The translations under genes were made by a program, and so were the position numbers. The notes below the pieces were generated by a model. It saw only the letters and a program-made list of their open reading frames with translations. It was not told where the DNA came from and searched no databases. Shown piece after piece: positions 11,512 to 25,500 of a stretch of DNA of 64,000 bases (within the stretch, counting starts at the first letter, position 1; every line of letters begins with the position of its first letter). The DNA is from Paramecium tetraurelia. Lineage: Eukaryota > Ciliophora > Oligohymenophorea > Peniculida > Parameciidae. The stretch is from positions 62,001-126,000 of the forward strand of contig NW_001799411.1 in the NCBI RefSeq assembly GCF_000165425.1. Direction: 5' to 3'.

Positions 11512-11978
11512 TCATTAATGCTGACCCTCACTATTAAAAATATTCTTTGCATGTGCCATCGCATTCTCCGGATGTAATGCATCCTTACACTCCTTCTCTG
11601 CCAAGATACACACTACTATTGTACCTAACTAAAACTTTACTCAATATTCTACTTTAATAATAAAGTTGATAACTGACAACACTAACACAAATGTTTGTAT
11701 TCCATCAGCCCAATTGTGCGAGAAAGCTGATGAATTCCAAAATGGACCCCAATAAACCAGCCACACAAAATCGATAATCCAAGAATATACGAATAAGTAT
11801 ATCAATCTGATCTTTTGTGAAACCTATTTGATTTCACTAATATTAATACAGGTCTATCGATGTCCCATAATAAGTATGCAAAAGCAAAAAGAGGTAAATT
11901 GTAATCTGGTCTTGCGTAGCATGTAAAGCATGAGATGAATGCTATTGCTAAAAATAATTTCTTAGGCCACTCTTACAT
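11512..11978 (-). CDS. Small multi-pass membrane protein (AGTRAP-like organisation)
   Basis: The model is 138 aa with two introns (11824-11849, 26 nt; 11629-11652, 24 nt). It starts MQEWPKK and contains four hydrophobic segments: LFLAIAFISCF, LPLFAFAYLLW, IYLFVYSWIIDFVWLVYW and FVLVLSVINFIIKLGTIVV, with a short charged C-terminal tail. Size, helix number and the Asp in the third segment resemble the AGTRAP family of small four-helix proteins, but similarity seen by eye is weak and another small membrane family is possible. A start further upstream (ATG near 12015) is out of frame with the membrane segments, so 11978 is used. Confidence 0.65.
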
Positions 11979-12614
11979 TTCTAATTTTATTATTATATAT
12001 ATTATTAATTATCCATTGCATATGAATTAGAGGATAACCTCTATTAATTATTTAGTTAACTAATTTTAAGATAGATACAAAATACTAATTTAGTTTTATT
12101 ATAAGATAAAATTGTAATAATTTGTTATTCATTTATTTTACTTCTCTTTGTTCAATTTTAAGTATTTGATTGAAAATTATTTTACTTAATCCTGGGATAC
12201 TCAAATTTATGAATGCACAAAATAATTTATTCATCAAATTAAGATTCATACCAAATAAAAAGAAATTTAATCATTTTTATATTAGTCTATGATTTCTAAA
12301 AATTCAGTGTATATTTAATTAAATATTGATGAAGAATGCTATTAGTAAGTGATTTTGGAAAGTATTTTGATTATTTCAATTATATAACCAGTTTGAGTAT
12401 TTTATTTGTTTTCTTCAAACTTAAATATATTTAGTATCAAATTAAGATTCATAGATATAATTGTAGATTTAAACGTACTTTAAAGAAGGAAGATATCATT
12501 ACCTATTTAGATTGCGATTCTCTATCTCTATAAATTTCATCTAGCTTTTGAAAAATAGAAAAATACACAAAAAAGAATTCTAAGAATTACAATATTTATA
12601 ATTATTATCATTTA
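11979..12614. other. AT-rich intergenic region, no gene seen
   Basis: About 640 bp between the start of the small membrane protein and the stop of the giant surface-protein gene, both on the minus strand. It contains long A/T tracts and scattered TGA codons in all frames. I see no convincing coding frame, RNA gene or repeat. Confidence 0.5.
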
Positions 12615-15600
12615 TCAATGTATTAATATCATAATCATTATGAGTAGAAGATAATGGATTCTTCCACAACTATAGGTTTAAGATGGACTGGTCTGTATTT
12701 AAGCATAAGATACATTAGAAACTTTGGCTAATGAACCTGTATCATCGTTGGAATAAAACCAATAAATCTTAGAATAATTATTAAATATATACCTTATATT
12801 TAAGATTTGGACTCAGATTAGTAAACCATACTTACTAAGTTTAATTTTAAATGGCACTGGAATAGTTGAAAAATAGAAGGAAACTTTGGTGTAAGGATCT
12901 TCCAAGGTAGTTTATTGATTTTCTAATTTAGGCTATGGATGGAATTTAAGCAGTGTCTGTTTATTCTATTCCTATTCCAACATATCCTTTGGCTTTAGAG
13001 AGTGTGAAATTCATAGTTGCATTGACAGACCCTACTTCTGGTTTGGTATAATTTAAGGTTGGTTTAGTTGATTGATCTGGTTCTGAATAGATTGCATCAG
13101 AAATGGTAGGATCTTCTTCTGGATCCAAACTCATTTTATTGGATAACAATGAGATAAATGATTTTTTATCACTCAAAGCCTTTTGCACAACATCATTAAT
13201 AGTTTCATCCATTAAAGATTAATCTGGTTGGAAATAGATGTAATAAGACGTTAAGACACCTGTCAATGTGCTTGCTATATCATTGGATGATAATGAAAGG
13301 ATTTCTAGAGTTTCTATGTTGCACATCTATCCTCTGGCATCAGTTATTCTATTGTAGTCGATGGTAAAGATATAATTGATTCCGCAAATCAATTCTAATT
13401 GTTGTATTGAAGTTAGTGGACTAGAGAATGTAATATTCAATTTAATTCCATTTCCGCCATTGAATCTTGTTTGCCAATTGTAAATAAGAGCCTCACTCGA
13501 AACACCAACTAGGTCAGCACAATAGGCTTGAATAGTGTAATCTGAGAATGACTTCAATCCACTAAAGTGTTCTTTGGCCACTCCATTGATCAATTGGAAT
13601 CCATAGATCTTCCATTCTAAATCGCTAACATTCCTCTGAGTCCTTGAGTAGCCTTAATAAATGGTTTGATTGAAAATTTCTTCCAAAGGTATGTATGTGA
13701 TGTCACCTCCGCATCCGAGGACCCAAAAGAGAGTTCCGATGTTATTGCATTTAAAGGCGAATTTGATGTCATTTTTATAGGCAATAGGTTGAGAATCGAA
13801 TTCTAAGACGGGAAAGTCTGCTGGAGATGCAATTATTTCGATGGTGATATTAGGAGGGGGGGAATAATAAGGTGCACTCACACCTGTTAAGATAAATGAT
13901 AGTTGAACTTTGGTTCCAACTTCCAGGACTGTATCATTATTATTCACTTACCAAATGTATTCATACTTATCAAAATATAACTTATATTGGCTTTTGCCTG
14001 AGTATATGATATTTTAGGGATTGTTGGAGATGACATTCAGAGCGGAATTATCATTGCCTAATTGTATACGCAGATCTGACATTGGGAAACAATTTTCCAC
14101 GTTAATTGTAATTGGTTAAGAGGTGCCTCCTTAAGGGATCTAATACAGAGTCTAGTCAGTGGTTAATTGGTAAGGTGAATTGACGATATTAGCATAAATG
14201 TTAGGCAATACACTGACATAATTGGATCCACCTGTTAATTTAGAGAATTTAAAGACTGAGTAGCCTATGGTGATGTTGGGATCGGCACCAGCAAGAAACT
14301 AAGAATTCTTAGAACCACTATTGGCTGAGAGGGAGGAGGGGAAGGTTTTCAGTATGCTTTTTTGGAATCCGAAGGTTTCTTGGAAACTCGATTGAGAGGT
14401 GGGTTGTATTGAAATTAAGGTGCGATAAGTGCCAATGAAGATATTAATGATTTTGGAGGTTTCATCTATGATGTTTAGATTTTCATCTCTTTCATATTTA
14501 AATTATCCACCTGACCATATCACGTCTTGTTTGTCTTCTTGGATCAAGGAGACAGGACTTGAGTAATAGAAGGCTGATGTGAATTTGACTTTCGTATTAC
14601 CACTCTAAATGATGTGTACTTTGAGTCTGTAATCATTGGTAGGGTCTTCTGGTACACTAGCTTCTGGCAATGGTATGTTGCCGATTTCGATTGTGTATTG
14701 CTTAATCAAATTGTTGGCACTGTCTTCAGATAAGATCATTTGGATGTATTGTTCAGTGATGACTGTGCAAGTGGTAGTGAAATTAGTTTTGGTATTATCA
14801 TCGTCTCTGGTGATTGAACAAGTGGTTGCAGTAGCTCTGCTTAAGGGATCCATATAGAAGGATGGGAATTAAACAAACAAGATATTGCCATTCATGACTG
14901 ATCCAGAAGGTAATAGCAATGATAGTTTGTGTGTTTGGGATGTTCTAATGTAATAACTACTTAAGGTTGTGTCCACTACTTCGATTGGTTGTGTTTGATA
15001 TTCATCCTATAAGGTGTCTGTGAGTATCTCTTGCATGTAAACCCCATTAGTGAAATCGTCATCCTTATCGATAGCAATATAGATTGAAGGGAGTATTGGC
15101 CAATGTAGTCTGTTTGGTTGTGGTAGAGTGATTCTTAGAATGGCTAATTCAGTTGGTTTTATAACGATGCAAACATTTATGATGTATATTCCATCCTTGA
15201 GAGTGCAGTAACAAAACGTTGAGTTTAATTGACATGAGACGTAGGGACTCAATGAAATTCCATCATGAAATTGCAATTTAATCATGTAAGTTAGCAGTAC
15301 CTTAAGGTCGGCATTGGTGATGGCAAATTCATAAATGGCATCAAATCCAGGACTATTTAAGGTCTTTGATTGCAATAGAATCTAACCTTTTGGAGTGTAT
15401 GTTATGGTACTCAATTGCGAGTATCCTATAGGTGAACTACTTTGAATGATGGTGGTTCCAACTGAGTCTATCAACTTGCCAATCAGAGATTCAGTTGAAA
15501 AGGTGTTCGTTGGAGTTTCAAAGTTTTTGCATTTCATCGTAAATAAGATGCTGTGTGGATTTGTGATGTCTTGATTGAATTTAATGATAATATTAGGCAT

Positions 15601-18600
15601 AGTGGTAGTATCAACAGAGTAAATTAATTTAGATAATTGGAGACCCTCATATATTTAACACTTCAATTTGTTGCTCTCCATATTCTGATCCCTCAGAAAT
15701 CCGAGTGTTATTTAGATGTATTATTTGGATGAGGATAAATACTCTCTGGCACTCTGTAACTTGAAATCAAAGATCAATTTGCCAACTCCATTTGAGGTTG
15801 GTGTCTCCAATCTGAGATTTCCAATATAAAAGATCTTACCCAATTGAGTGTTCTATAAATTCAATAAACTATAAGTGCACAATTCCTACAAAACAGCAGG
15901 TGTGTCATATGTGTCACCATAAGGTTATGTCTTACCTCCCCTTATGGTTGGCACATAAATCTACACTTTGAAGGGCTGATTGGTACCAAAGGATGTCAAC
16001 CCATAAGTAGATTAGATCATGAAGGTTAGTTTTATAACAGTATTGGCTTGAATAACCTAAACCACTGAACTAGTCAATGTCACAGTGATGGTTGTGGCTG
16101 TGGATGTGTATGCACAAGCTATGTTATTGACTCCTTCGATAGTGCATAAGTTTGTAGAGGTGACCACATTCACTCCACTTATTGCTAGAGTTAAAGTGAT
16201 GACAATCTTTATGGATCCAAAATTGGTGCCTCCTAATTTCATTGATGAGCTGAATCTGATTGGAAATTGGAGTCTCTGTTATCCCAAAGAGTTTGCGAAT
16301 ATTTAACTAGTGCTGTCCAATTTACAAGTGTACAATTATCTATCAATTACACCTGAATCTTAGAGAGCAGCTTATAGAATTCCCTTGGAATTGGATAAAG
16401 CATACGAAACAAATGAACCTATTTTGCTGTATCTACCATAAAGGATTACAACTTGATTGCTAATTTGAAGAGGGTAATTTATTTGAGTATCGAATGGACA
16501 GAATGTTGTGTATATATTAGTATTGTATACAAATTATGTGCATTACAGGTCACCAAAATAGGATTCGATGGTGGCCTCATCAAATAGATTCACATCAATA
16601 CTAGTCAGTGTCAATCCTGCTCCAATATGTGAATTTTAGTTTTATTCCAAATCCACATTGCTATTTGAACTAGTTGTAATTTCCATATCCAAATATGCTG
16701 ATCCATCCTAGAATTTGGTTGCATCTATGTGCATATCAAACAAAAAGGGGGTTCTCACAAATGGAAAGGTCAAATCCGATGATTCCACCGTAAAAACACT
16801 TGGGGTGTACTTTCTGGTTTCCCCTGAAACTGGCAACCCAAATGGACGATACACTTTTATTGGAATGTTGGTTAAGATTCCATCTATCTGACTTGTCAAT
16901 CCAATGTGAAGAGTGTAGGTCAACCCTTTAGGAATGATTGGAATCAAGATTTGATTGGACTTATCACATATGATAGATTAATGGAGCATCCATGCCTCTG
17001 ATGGGCCATTCTAGGCACTGAATTTATAACAATCTGGATAGGATGAGAATAACTGGATTTTTGAATCAAAAAACACTTGCACTTTATCGAATGACACACT
17101 CAATTAAGGTACTTTGATTCTTAATAGAGTCGGAATGAAAGAACCATCATTGCCTACTGTAGTACCCATATAATAATTCACAAAACTGACATGCAAATCA
17201 TTCACTCTACTTATTGTATAAGCATTAATCAAATGCTAACTAATCTTATTTTATCCAGACGAATCAACCTTGTAAAAGTTGACTATAAAGTCTAACAATT
17301 ATTCATCAGCATATTAAGATGACTGAACGAAATTAGTAGAGAAAGTAACAGGAATACCAATGACACCCTATTGCCCTGGAGTTGAACCAGAAGTTCCAAT
17401 GAAATTGTTATTCTCATTAATGAAATTGGTGACACATCCTCCCCCACTAATAAATGTAGCAATTCCATAAGCAGTATTTGAAGATGAGTATATTGAATAA
17501 GTATTTTGATTTCCAATATCACAATATCCTTTTTGAATACATATAAGCTATTCATCACTGAATACTCCACCACCATCATTAGCTATATATTATAATTTCT
17601 TGGGTGCATTCTGTTAATCACTATGCAAAACCATACTGTTCATCATTATTGTCATCTTAATATAATTGGCTGCTGTTGATGGACATGCGACAACAGTTGC
17701 ATCCCACACTTGAGTACTGGAGGTCTTCATGAAGAATAACAGCATTTTGTCCCCATTCACAATGCCAACAGTGCCATCACTACCGAAAACAGCATCGAGA
17801 GTGGTTAAAGTGTCAGTTGGGATAGAAGTGACCTGAGTCTATCCCAAAAGTCCTCCTGATGGATTATGCCATCCAGTCAAGTCCAAGTAATGACTGTCCT
17901 AGAGATAGGAGATGGTTATTCCAGGATTCTCTCCATATATATATAAAGTATTAACAGTCACACTCTATTCCAAGTAAAAACTCAACTTACCAAATTCCGA
18001 AGCACTTGAAGAAGCATCATACAACGCCTTAGTTGAAACGTAGTACACACTGGATGCAGAGAGTGTTCCCACATTGTGACAAAGGATTGAGTCTGTGACG
18101 AATTCACAATAGACAGGATTTTCATCATTGTACGATTGGAAATTGTGTTTGGTGGCATAACTTAAGGCATAGATACAATTGAATTTGATCTTGACTGTCA
18201 AGGGGAACACTAGATTTGCTGAAGCTGAGACTGAAAATGACACCTTGATTGAATTGTAAGGTCCTTTCATAACAGCTGCATTTTCCAGTTTAAACACTCC
18301 AATTTAGGTGTCAGTGAGGTCTTCTTGAGAATCGATGCCCCACAAAAACTGCACTCCTTCCAATTAGGTGGGTATGGTGGTTACACCGAAGACATTGGAT
18401 CTGAATCCCTTCTCTATGATTCTGTTTCCTTGAGTTGGAGACTTAGTCACCACTCGTATATCTCTTTGAGACACGAATCCAGGATTCTCTACTCCAAATT
18501 GTATTTGCAATTAAGTGTTTGAGATTATGTCGTCTTATGTGATTAATTTGATCGACTTCTCTGTGGTCGTGCAGGTGTAACTGGTAAACTTACTCCAACA

Positions 18601-19291
18601 TGATTTGGAGAGGATCTTGAAATCGGTATCATCGATTCCGTCGGTGTGTTGACCTTGGACGATCTGCAATTCAATCTAAGCTCCTTTGATATTCTCTCTT
18701 GGCGTGATGAAGATGGTTATCACGTATTGAGCTCCAGGGTCATCATAATTAGGATAGAGATCTTGATCTACTAGGAATGTGATGGTCATTCCTGAGGGAG
18801 GCAATTCGTCAACATTCAAGTGACCAGCTCTATAATTGTAATCATAAATCATTGCGTTATCATCCAAACTGCTTATAGTTCTTAGGATTATTGGTTCATA
18901 ATAAAACCCACTGTCTACTGATGTTGGATATATCGATAATAAATACCAAATGCCAGCATTCAATTGTACTGACACCTTAAAATAATAGTCTGATGTGAAC
19001 GACGGCTGAGTTATCAATGAAGCACTGCTTTTCAAAACTAAGACATCATCTAAGGTCGAAACGGTGCAAATAACTTCAGACATCTGAACCATTTATTACC
19101 ATTATTACCTGAGTCTTATGCAAATCAGCTCCTCCGAATTATAGAAAACCACTGTCAATCGTTGTTTCCAACCTAAACGGAATCGAGATCAGACTCAATT
19201 TCCCCTCGATATCATACTCGTAACCGAAATCCCAAGTGGAAATGTACCCTCCCTATACATAGTAAATTAAAAGCAATAAAGTATTAAGCAT
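12615..19291 (-). CDS. Giant secreted, probably GPI-anchored surface protein (about 2,208 aa)
   Basis: One continuous frame of 2,209 codons with only two introns, one near each end (19084-19108 and 12768-12792, 25 nt each). The protein begins MLNTLLLLIYYVQG, a signal peptide, and ends in a short hydrophobic tail (YLLLIMIMILIH) after a polar stretch, as expected for a GPI-attachment signal or a C-terminal anchor. The body is beta-rich, with many Thr/Ser/Asn, scattered paired cysteines and repeating units that contain a hydrophobic strand followed by an FP-x-x or IP-x-G turn. Near the C terminus a FTNLSPNLKYKIYWF element resembles an FnIII F-strand. It shares architecture with the plus-strand gene at 22528. 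No named family is recognised; a surface coat or adhesion role is inference. Confidence 0.82.
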
Positions 19292-19331
19292 TATAAAATT
19301 ATTAATGCAATAACAATTCAATCCTCATTTC

Positions 19332-22300
19332 TCAATTCATATAATTCCCCGATTGCATACTAAATGCAAAATTAGACTTCATGAATCGGTTAGTCAGGTT
19401 AAAATTGGTCACCTGAGGAGATCGCTTTACTTTTTGAAATTCACCATACCTCCTCAACTTGGCTCCTTTGGATATTGCCTCATGGAAAAAGGAATAAACT
19501 GAGAACTCAGGTAAAAGCCTCTTTTTACCAAAGAACTTTTGCAGTTTAGCATATCTACTCTATATCACATTCTTACCTCTTAAGGACTTAATCATAATTG
19601 TATTTTGGCTGAAAAGATTGAAAAATCTGCATTTTTTCAAATCCCAAAAGTACTTAGTTCACCCACATGGTACTTGAAGGGATGTTATTTTGAGTGAGAT
19701 TGGTAACTAGAGTTGGATGGCGCTGATTAATTGCTGGTCGTAGAGGTGATGATTCTAAAGATTTGGCGTTATTGCTTTGATTGGTTGGCTATTTGCTATT
19801 AATCTCAGATTAGTGAGGATTTCCCATCATTTTCAAATCTATGGAAGCCCTGTAATTTCGAGCATCAGTTGCAGTTCCCTTCTGTGTCATTACTGATCTT
19901 CTGGTCTACTTAACATTCATAATATTAGGCTTAGAAGGTGTAGTCTCCAATTGGTTCTTAGACTCGTCAGAGATGTCTTCCTCCTCCGATATCTTTAAGA
20001 CTAAAATATCTTCAATTCACATTAGTACTTTTCTTCTTCTAATTAGGCTTGTTTCCAAAGCCTGCTATTGAGAATGTTTATAGAGCTGACTTGCTTAAAT
20101 TATTCTTGAAGCTGATCATAGATTATTGTTGATGCTATTATTGATCATCCTCTTTGATGCTGGCTGCCGATGGTTTGATGTCATCAAGAGATGCTATGAT
20201 TTGGTCTAGTGATATCAACATGATTGGTTACTTTGTCCTATTTCCATATCTTCGAATATATCATGCATGACTAAAGTGGGAGAGTCAAAATCTTAAGTCA
20301 TTGTGAAACTAACATCATTAGTATATTTGGCAGCCTTGGTCTGAATCGTACTTAGATTGATTCTGGCATTATATTTCTGAGTGAATCTGTGTTGTCTATT
20401 TCTCCTCTCTTGTTGGATCGGAAAGGTCTCCTATTTAATTACTCTGTCCTTATCAACACAATAGTGCACATAGTTACAATCCACAATCATGTGTCGTTTA
20501 CTCTAACACCCGAAGCACTATTATTATAAGGGGCTGTAATCTCCAAAACGCAAGGATTCTCTTATAGAAACGTATTTCTCTTAATCATTAGGATGATGTT
20601 TTAGGAGTTCCAGAAAGACTTGTCTTTTTATTTTGAACACTCTAGTGAAACCTCTTGAGATAGCAGTTGCTGTTCTTGGGTTTCCTGAGAAAAACGAGAA
20701 TTCACCAAAACTATCATATTGGGTGTAATTCTTAAAGGTGTTTCGTTTTACCTTGTCTTTCATCTCTGCTCCTTCGAAGATCAACTCCACATCTCCTTTT
20801 GTGATTATATATAAGGCAGAGTCATCCAACTCATTTACCTAAAGGTTATTTCAGACTTGATACAGATATGATGCGTTCGTCTGGAGAATAGGATTGCTCC
20901 TCCATCAATTGTAAAAGATTCTTGATCAGGGACTCCGAGAAGGTGTCCACCATGATCTTACATTTCCTTAAGATATTGCCTCTTAATTGAAATTGCAATT
21001 CCTCTTATAATTGCTTACTTAGCTTACTGATCACATCACCCACTTGATCATCATTCTATTCCTACTCTTCCTTCCATATATATTCCAAATAGCTCCTTAT
21101 TTTAGTCTACAAATCAAACTCAATCTTGTTCTTAACCATAAACTTATTTATTAGACTCACCGTCTTGCTATATTCTTATGAATTTTTGTAGATGTTGGTA
21201 ACTAAGATACCGATGCTATTGACAGAGTAGGCAAAGACGATAGATCCAATGAACATAGTAAGATTATTAACCAACAATTCCAAATCATTCTTGGCTGTAA
21301 TGTCTCCATAGCCAACTGTAGTCATGGTCATTGTTGCCCAGTAGATGGCTACATTATACTTTGAACCTATCTGTCTATCCCTATAATTGTAGGCGTCCAG
21401 CCAAGTAAAGGAGGGGTTGAAATGGGCGATGCCATGCCACAGACACCCAAAGTTATGAACCACACTGACGATCACGAGGAGTACCTTCATCAAGTTCACG
21501 AGGTCATTCATTAATTCGCTCAGGTTAAAAAATCTTCATATCAATATATCTTTTAAATTACTCTTATAATTGGGCCAACATATTGTTGATTTTGGTCACT
21601 CTCAACACGTAGAAGATCAGACAAAAGCCTACCTACAACATCACCATTTCAAATGATTTTGAACTCAAATGGGGCACAAAAAACTAAATTGTTGCAGTTC
21701 CAAAAGACACCACGAAAATAATTTATGAATTTATACTAAGTCGACGAATGCATTCTTCTAAAAGTAATTCAATATTACTTTTTGCCTGTCCTTGATCAAT
21801 TGTCCTTTGTCGATGAATGCAATGTTCATCCCAACTGCTATGTCCAATGCCAAAATGGCCATCAAAATAATCTCAACAGTTAGACTGTCTTATTCAGTAT
21901 ATAATTAACTAAGATGATAAATTTCAAATGAGATCTTGAATGGCAGCCAGAAAAAAATCACCAAATACGTGATTATTTAAAATAGATTCCAAAATATTAG
22001 GAATTTGCTATGCGGTGTAAATACATTGATGAATCCAAATATCTATTAATTCTTGTTTACCTCCGTTTTTTCAATCGAGAATTGGAGATCATCCAATTGA
22101 GATATTTGATATTATGTCAATTAATGTAATTATCTTACGTACGAGCGATTGATTAGGTTTTTTATGAAATTATTTTATATGCTTTTCGCCACAATCAGCT
22201 TCATAAAATTCGGCTTCACATTGACAGGGCATTCAATCTCAATGCTGGCCGATAGCACATTCAATTTCTTATGCAGATTTGACTACGAACTAAGGAACAG

Positions 22301-22429
22301 CCGAGGGGATTGGGCATTCAAACTACTTGAACTTTAAGGTTGAAGATCTCCATCTTATAGGCCTATTCTACTGCTCAGAAGGAATGGAATTGGGCCCTTG
22401 AAATCGCCTTCGAGGGAGTGCTGAGACAT
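19332..22429 (-). CDS. Voltage-gated K+ channel of the CNG/EAG class with conserved cyclic-nucleotide domain
   Basis: The model is 971 aa with six introns: a 53-nt one (21684-21736) and 21534-21561, 20839-20863, 20206-20231, 20001-20028, 19555-19576. Order: Ser/Gln-rich N terminus, S1 (FLIFWNLFQIITYLVIFF), S2, S3 with VDL..VP, S4-like LIFYVLRVTKI, S5, filter TTVGYGDITA near residue 346, S6, C-linker and cyclic-nucleotide fold. The phosphate-binding cassette FGEFSFFSGNPRTATA keeps the Glu and Arg needed for ligand. A cysteine-containing segment CFGCQSKRH...CNYVHYC follows, then a long disordered tail. Removing the 53-nt intron gives a spliced length divisible by three and S3-S4 spacing like the channel at 2057. 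It lies head to head (98 bp) with the giant gene at 22528 and 40 bp upstream of the one at 19291. Confidence 0.88.
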
Positions 22430-22527
22430 ATCAATTTAAAAATGGCAAATATATTAGAAAATTTATAGACAAATTGGAACTAGTTATAAAAAGAAATAAA
22501 TAACATTTAATGATAATATAAAAATAT
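22430..22527. promoter_or_regulatory. 98-bp divergent promoter region between K+ channel and giant surface protein
   Basis: The two start codons face away from each other across 98 AT-rich bases. No motif is recognised, but both promoters must sit here or inside the neighbouring coding starts. Confidence 0.4.
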
Positions 22528-25500
22528 ATGTTAATATTATTTTTGTTCACCTTATGTTATGCTGGTACGATTTGGCCAGGCTTTATTAGTAACACAATTG
22601 CAAATCGAAATCAGTATTCTGATTATACAATCTAAGTGATTCCTGAGACTAATGTTCCTGCAGGTGGTTATATTGAAATTGTATTCCCAATCCAATATTA
22701 ATCAGGATTGGGAGAGAAGGCCTATTGCACTAATTGCACTATAAGCGGACACACGATTTCCTTTTATTTTGCCGATACTCCGATTTTGAGTGTAGCCAAC
22801 ACACTCTACATATACAACATTCTAAATCCTGCAGAAAGAGGAGGAACTGGTAATTTTATAATCAGAACAAAAAGATTTGAATTCATATACGACGAAAACC
22901 TCATATTCCAAACCATCGGCATAGCTGATGACATCGCCTAATTGAGTTCATGCATTGTTTCATTTGTCGACTCCCCCACTTCGGGTAGTTTGGGTAAATA
23001 CAACTTCGCCTTCAAAACCAACATCAACTTGCCCTTGGGCACCACCATCCAACTATTCATCCCCAACGTATTCATAATCTCAGACAACCCCTCCTGTTCA
23101 CTCTACTCAATCAATGATCTTGTGATTGAGGGAAACGTCGTCTGCAAATTATTGGACGGGAGTCGAGTGCAAGTGAGTGGCTTTTCGAATGATATCACCT
23201 CAGGCAGTGAAGTGGGAATTCAAATATCACTCACTAACCCCTCCTACTCCTAAGTGACTTCAGCCTTCACCATCGCAGCTTACAGATATGGAACCTCCAT
23301 CATCTACACTTGGAAGACGGGCATCAATGGCATTCAGATATTGCCTGGTCTAATCAAAGACATATCCCTCTTGCCCTTGTAGAAAGTCAGACTGGCTACA
23401 GACAAAATAGTTGATTATCAATTGAAATTCCTCCCAACCAATTCATTGCCAGCAGGCTCAGCAATCATGATCAAATTCCCAAACACCTTTACATTAGAAA
23501 CAGGCGAACCCTACTTATTTTTCAAATCTGGTTTGGAAGACATTTCTGAGAGCAGTCCTTTGCAAATAACCGCTTTAGGTCTAGGCACTGACATTTTGAT
23601 ATCAAATTATAAGCCCACACTTCCAAATCAAATCATAATTTAATTCAGAGCGAGGAATCCCTCAACTGCAGGTCCCTCTTCTGCTTTGGACATTCGAACT
23701 TGCACTGATAACACCTGTGCTAACATCATTGATTAAAATAAAGTGGATGCCATAATCTAAGTGGAATTTGTGGGTATAAATGAAAATCAATTCTAGCTTC
23801 CCTTCCCTTTGCATAAGTAGCATTGTCTCCATCCACATCCCAACAAACTCCCACTGACATCACATTCACTATAATTCCTACATTTGTGATTCCTGGAGGA
23901 GCCTACATCAAAGTGCTCCTAGACTCTGCATTCTATGTAGGCACTGTTTCAGCAGCCAATTGCCTCTCCTCACTAATGATACCATCAATAATGTGCAATA
24001 AATCCGACAACCTCATCACATGGCAAAACCCAGCCTCCGTTCAATACAACGTCAATCTTGCACAAAACTTTTACATTAACAATTTAGTCCAAACTCCCAC
24101 CTACTCAGGAACCTACACTGTGGATATAGAAATATACAATTCATAGGGAACTTTACTCTAATCGTATACCAATTTTATGGTTGTGGGTCCTTAGGTTCTT
24201 GCATCTCCCACTTTGGAGTTCGTAGGTCCCGAACAATCAGTAGTTGGCACTCCGAATATACCTAGATACAGCATCTTGATAACGACATTCTACAATTAAA
24301 TAGTCATCCCAGAGGGTGGGTACGATTCAACCAAATAAAAAGCTCAAGGGAGAATTAAGTTTCAATTTCCAGCCAACTCGAACTATCTCAACAATTTTAT
24401 AGGCACTGTCTACAAGGATGGTGATTAAATACCTTGCAAGGCTGTAAAGGGCTTATTGCCAATGGAAAACCTGAAGATCTAATGCAATATCTATTATAAT
24501 GCTGGTGGAGCCTTCATTATCATGAGGAACTTTAAGGAAATCCCTTATCGGAGCAATATTGAAATCCATATACCTAATATTTAAAATCCTGCAGCTGCAA
24601 CTGCTGGGTTTACGTTCACTATTCTACAGAAGCAATTTGGAGTTGACACAGACTTAAACTATTTCACAATAACATAGACTTTCAGAACTCAATTTAGTTT
24701 AAATCCAGGAGTGTCAGTAAGTTAAATGCAAATAAGTAATACAAAACTATCAGGAGTGTTCAATGTCTCCATGGATATAGTGCCAGGTAATGATTTCGAT
24801 GATGGAACTGATTTCATAGTGAAATTGCCTGGCTATGATACTATGTTCATTCCTGATGAGGAGATTGTTGTTTGTTACATTGATAACTATTTGACTCCAT
24901 GCGTTACCTACCCTGGTGTTGATTGGATATTAATGAGAATCAAGTCACCTCAAGTTCATTACTACACAGCCCCAGTAAAACCAAAATTGCATATCTACAA
25001 TCTTAGATGGCCACGCTATTCTGACTCTGTTGGATGGGTTCTATGGACCATGTTGAAGGATCCTTTCAGTTCTGGCATGAATTACGAAGTTGAAGCCAGA
25101 ACCCTCTATTACAATGGAGGTACCGACAAATTTCCAGCTCCTGATGTTAACGATTTTGATGAAGCCTAGATTTTATCACCCAAAAAGGGAAAGGGATTTG
25201 TGGGTCTGAATTTCGAATTCTACTTTAAAACCAAATATTTGATTCCTGATGGAAGTGAGTTCATATTAACTTTTCCTATCGATTTTAGTTTGGATGGTTC
25301 TTATCCCTAACCACAATTCTAGGCTCCTTAATTTTATTCACAAAGCGACTCCAAACCATTATTATTCGTAGTATCTGGAAATGTACTTAGAGTCAAGAAC
25401 ATTCATGAACATCCTGCCAGTGGGCCTTTCAGAATCATAGTACAAGGAGTCAAGTCTAGTAAGCAGCCATCCATTCCCTAAGCTAAACCATTTCTGGCTG

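Noticed and set aside
17292..17579. 95-codon minus-strand frame inside the giant surface gene
   Set aside because: It is out of phase with the continuous long frame that runs through the whole gene and has no signal or domain.
21684..21736. Retained internal eliminated sequence as explanation for the 53-nt insert
   Set aside because: Removing the segment between flanking TA dinucleotides leaves the wrong frame, whereas GT...AG removal restores it.
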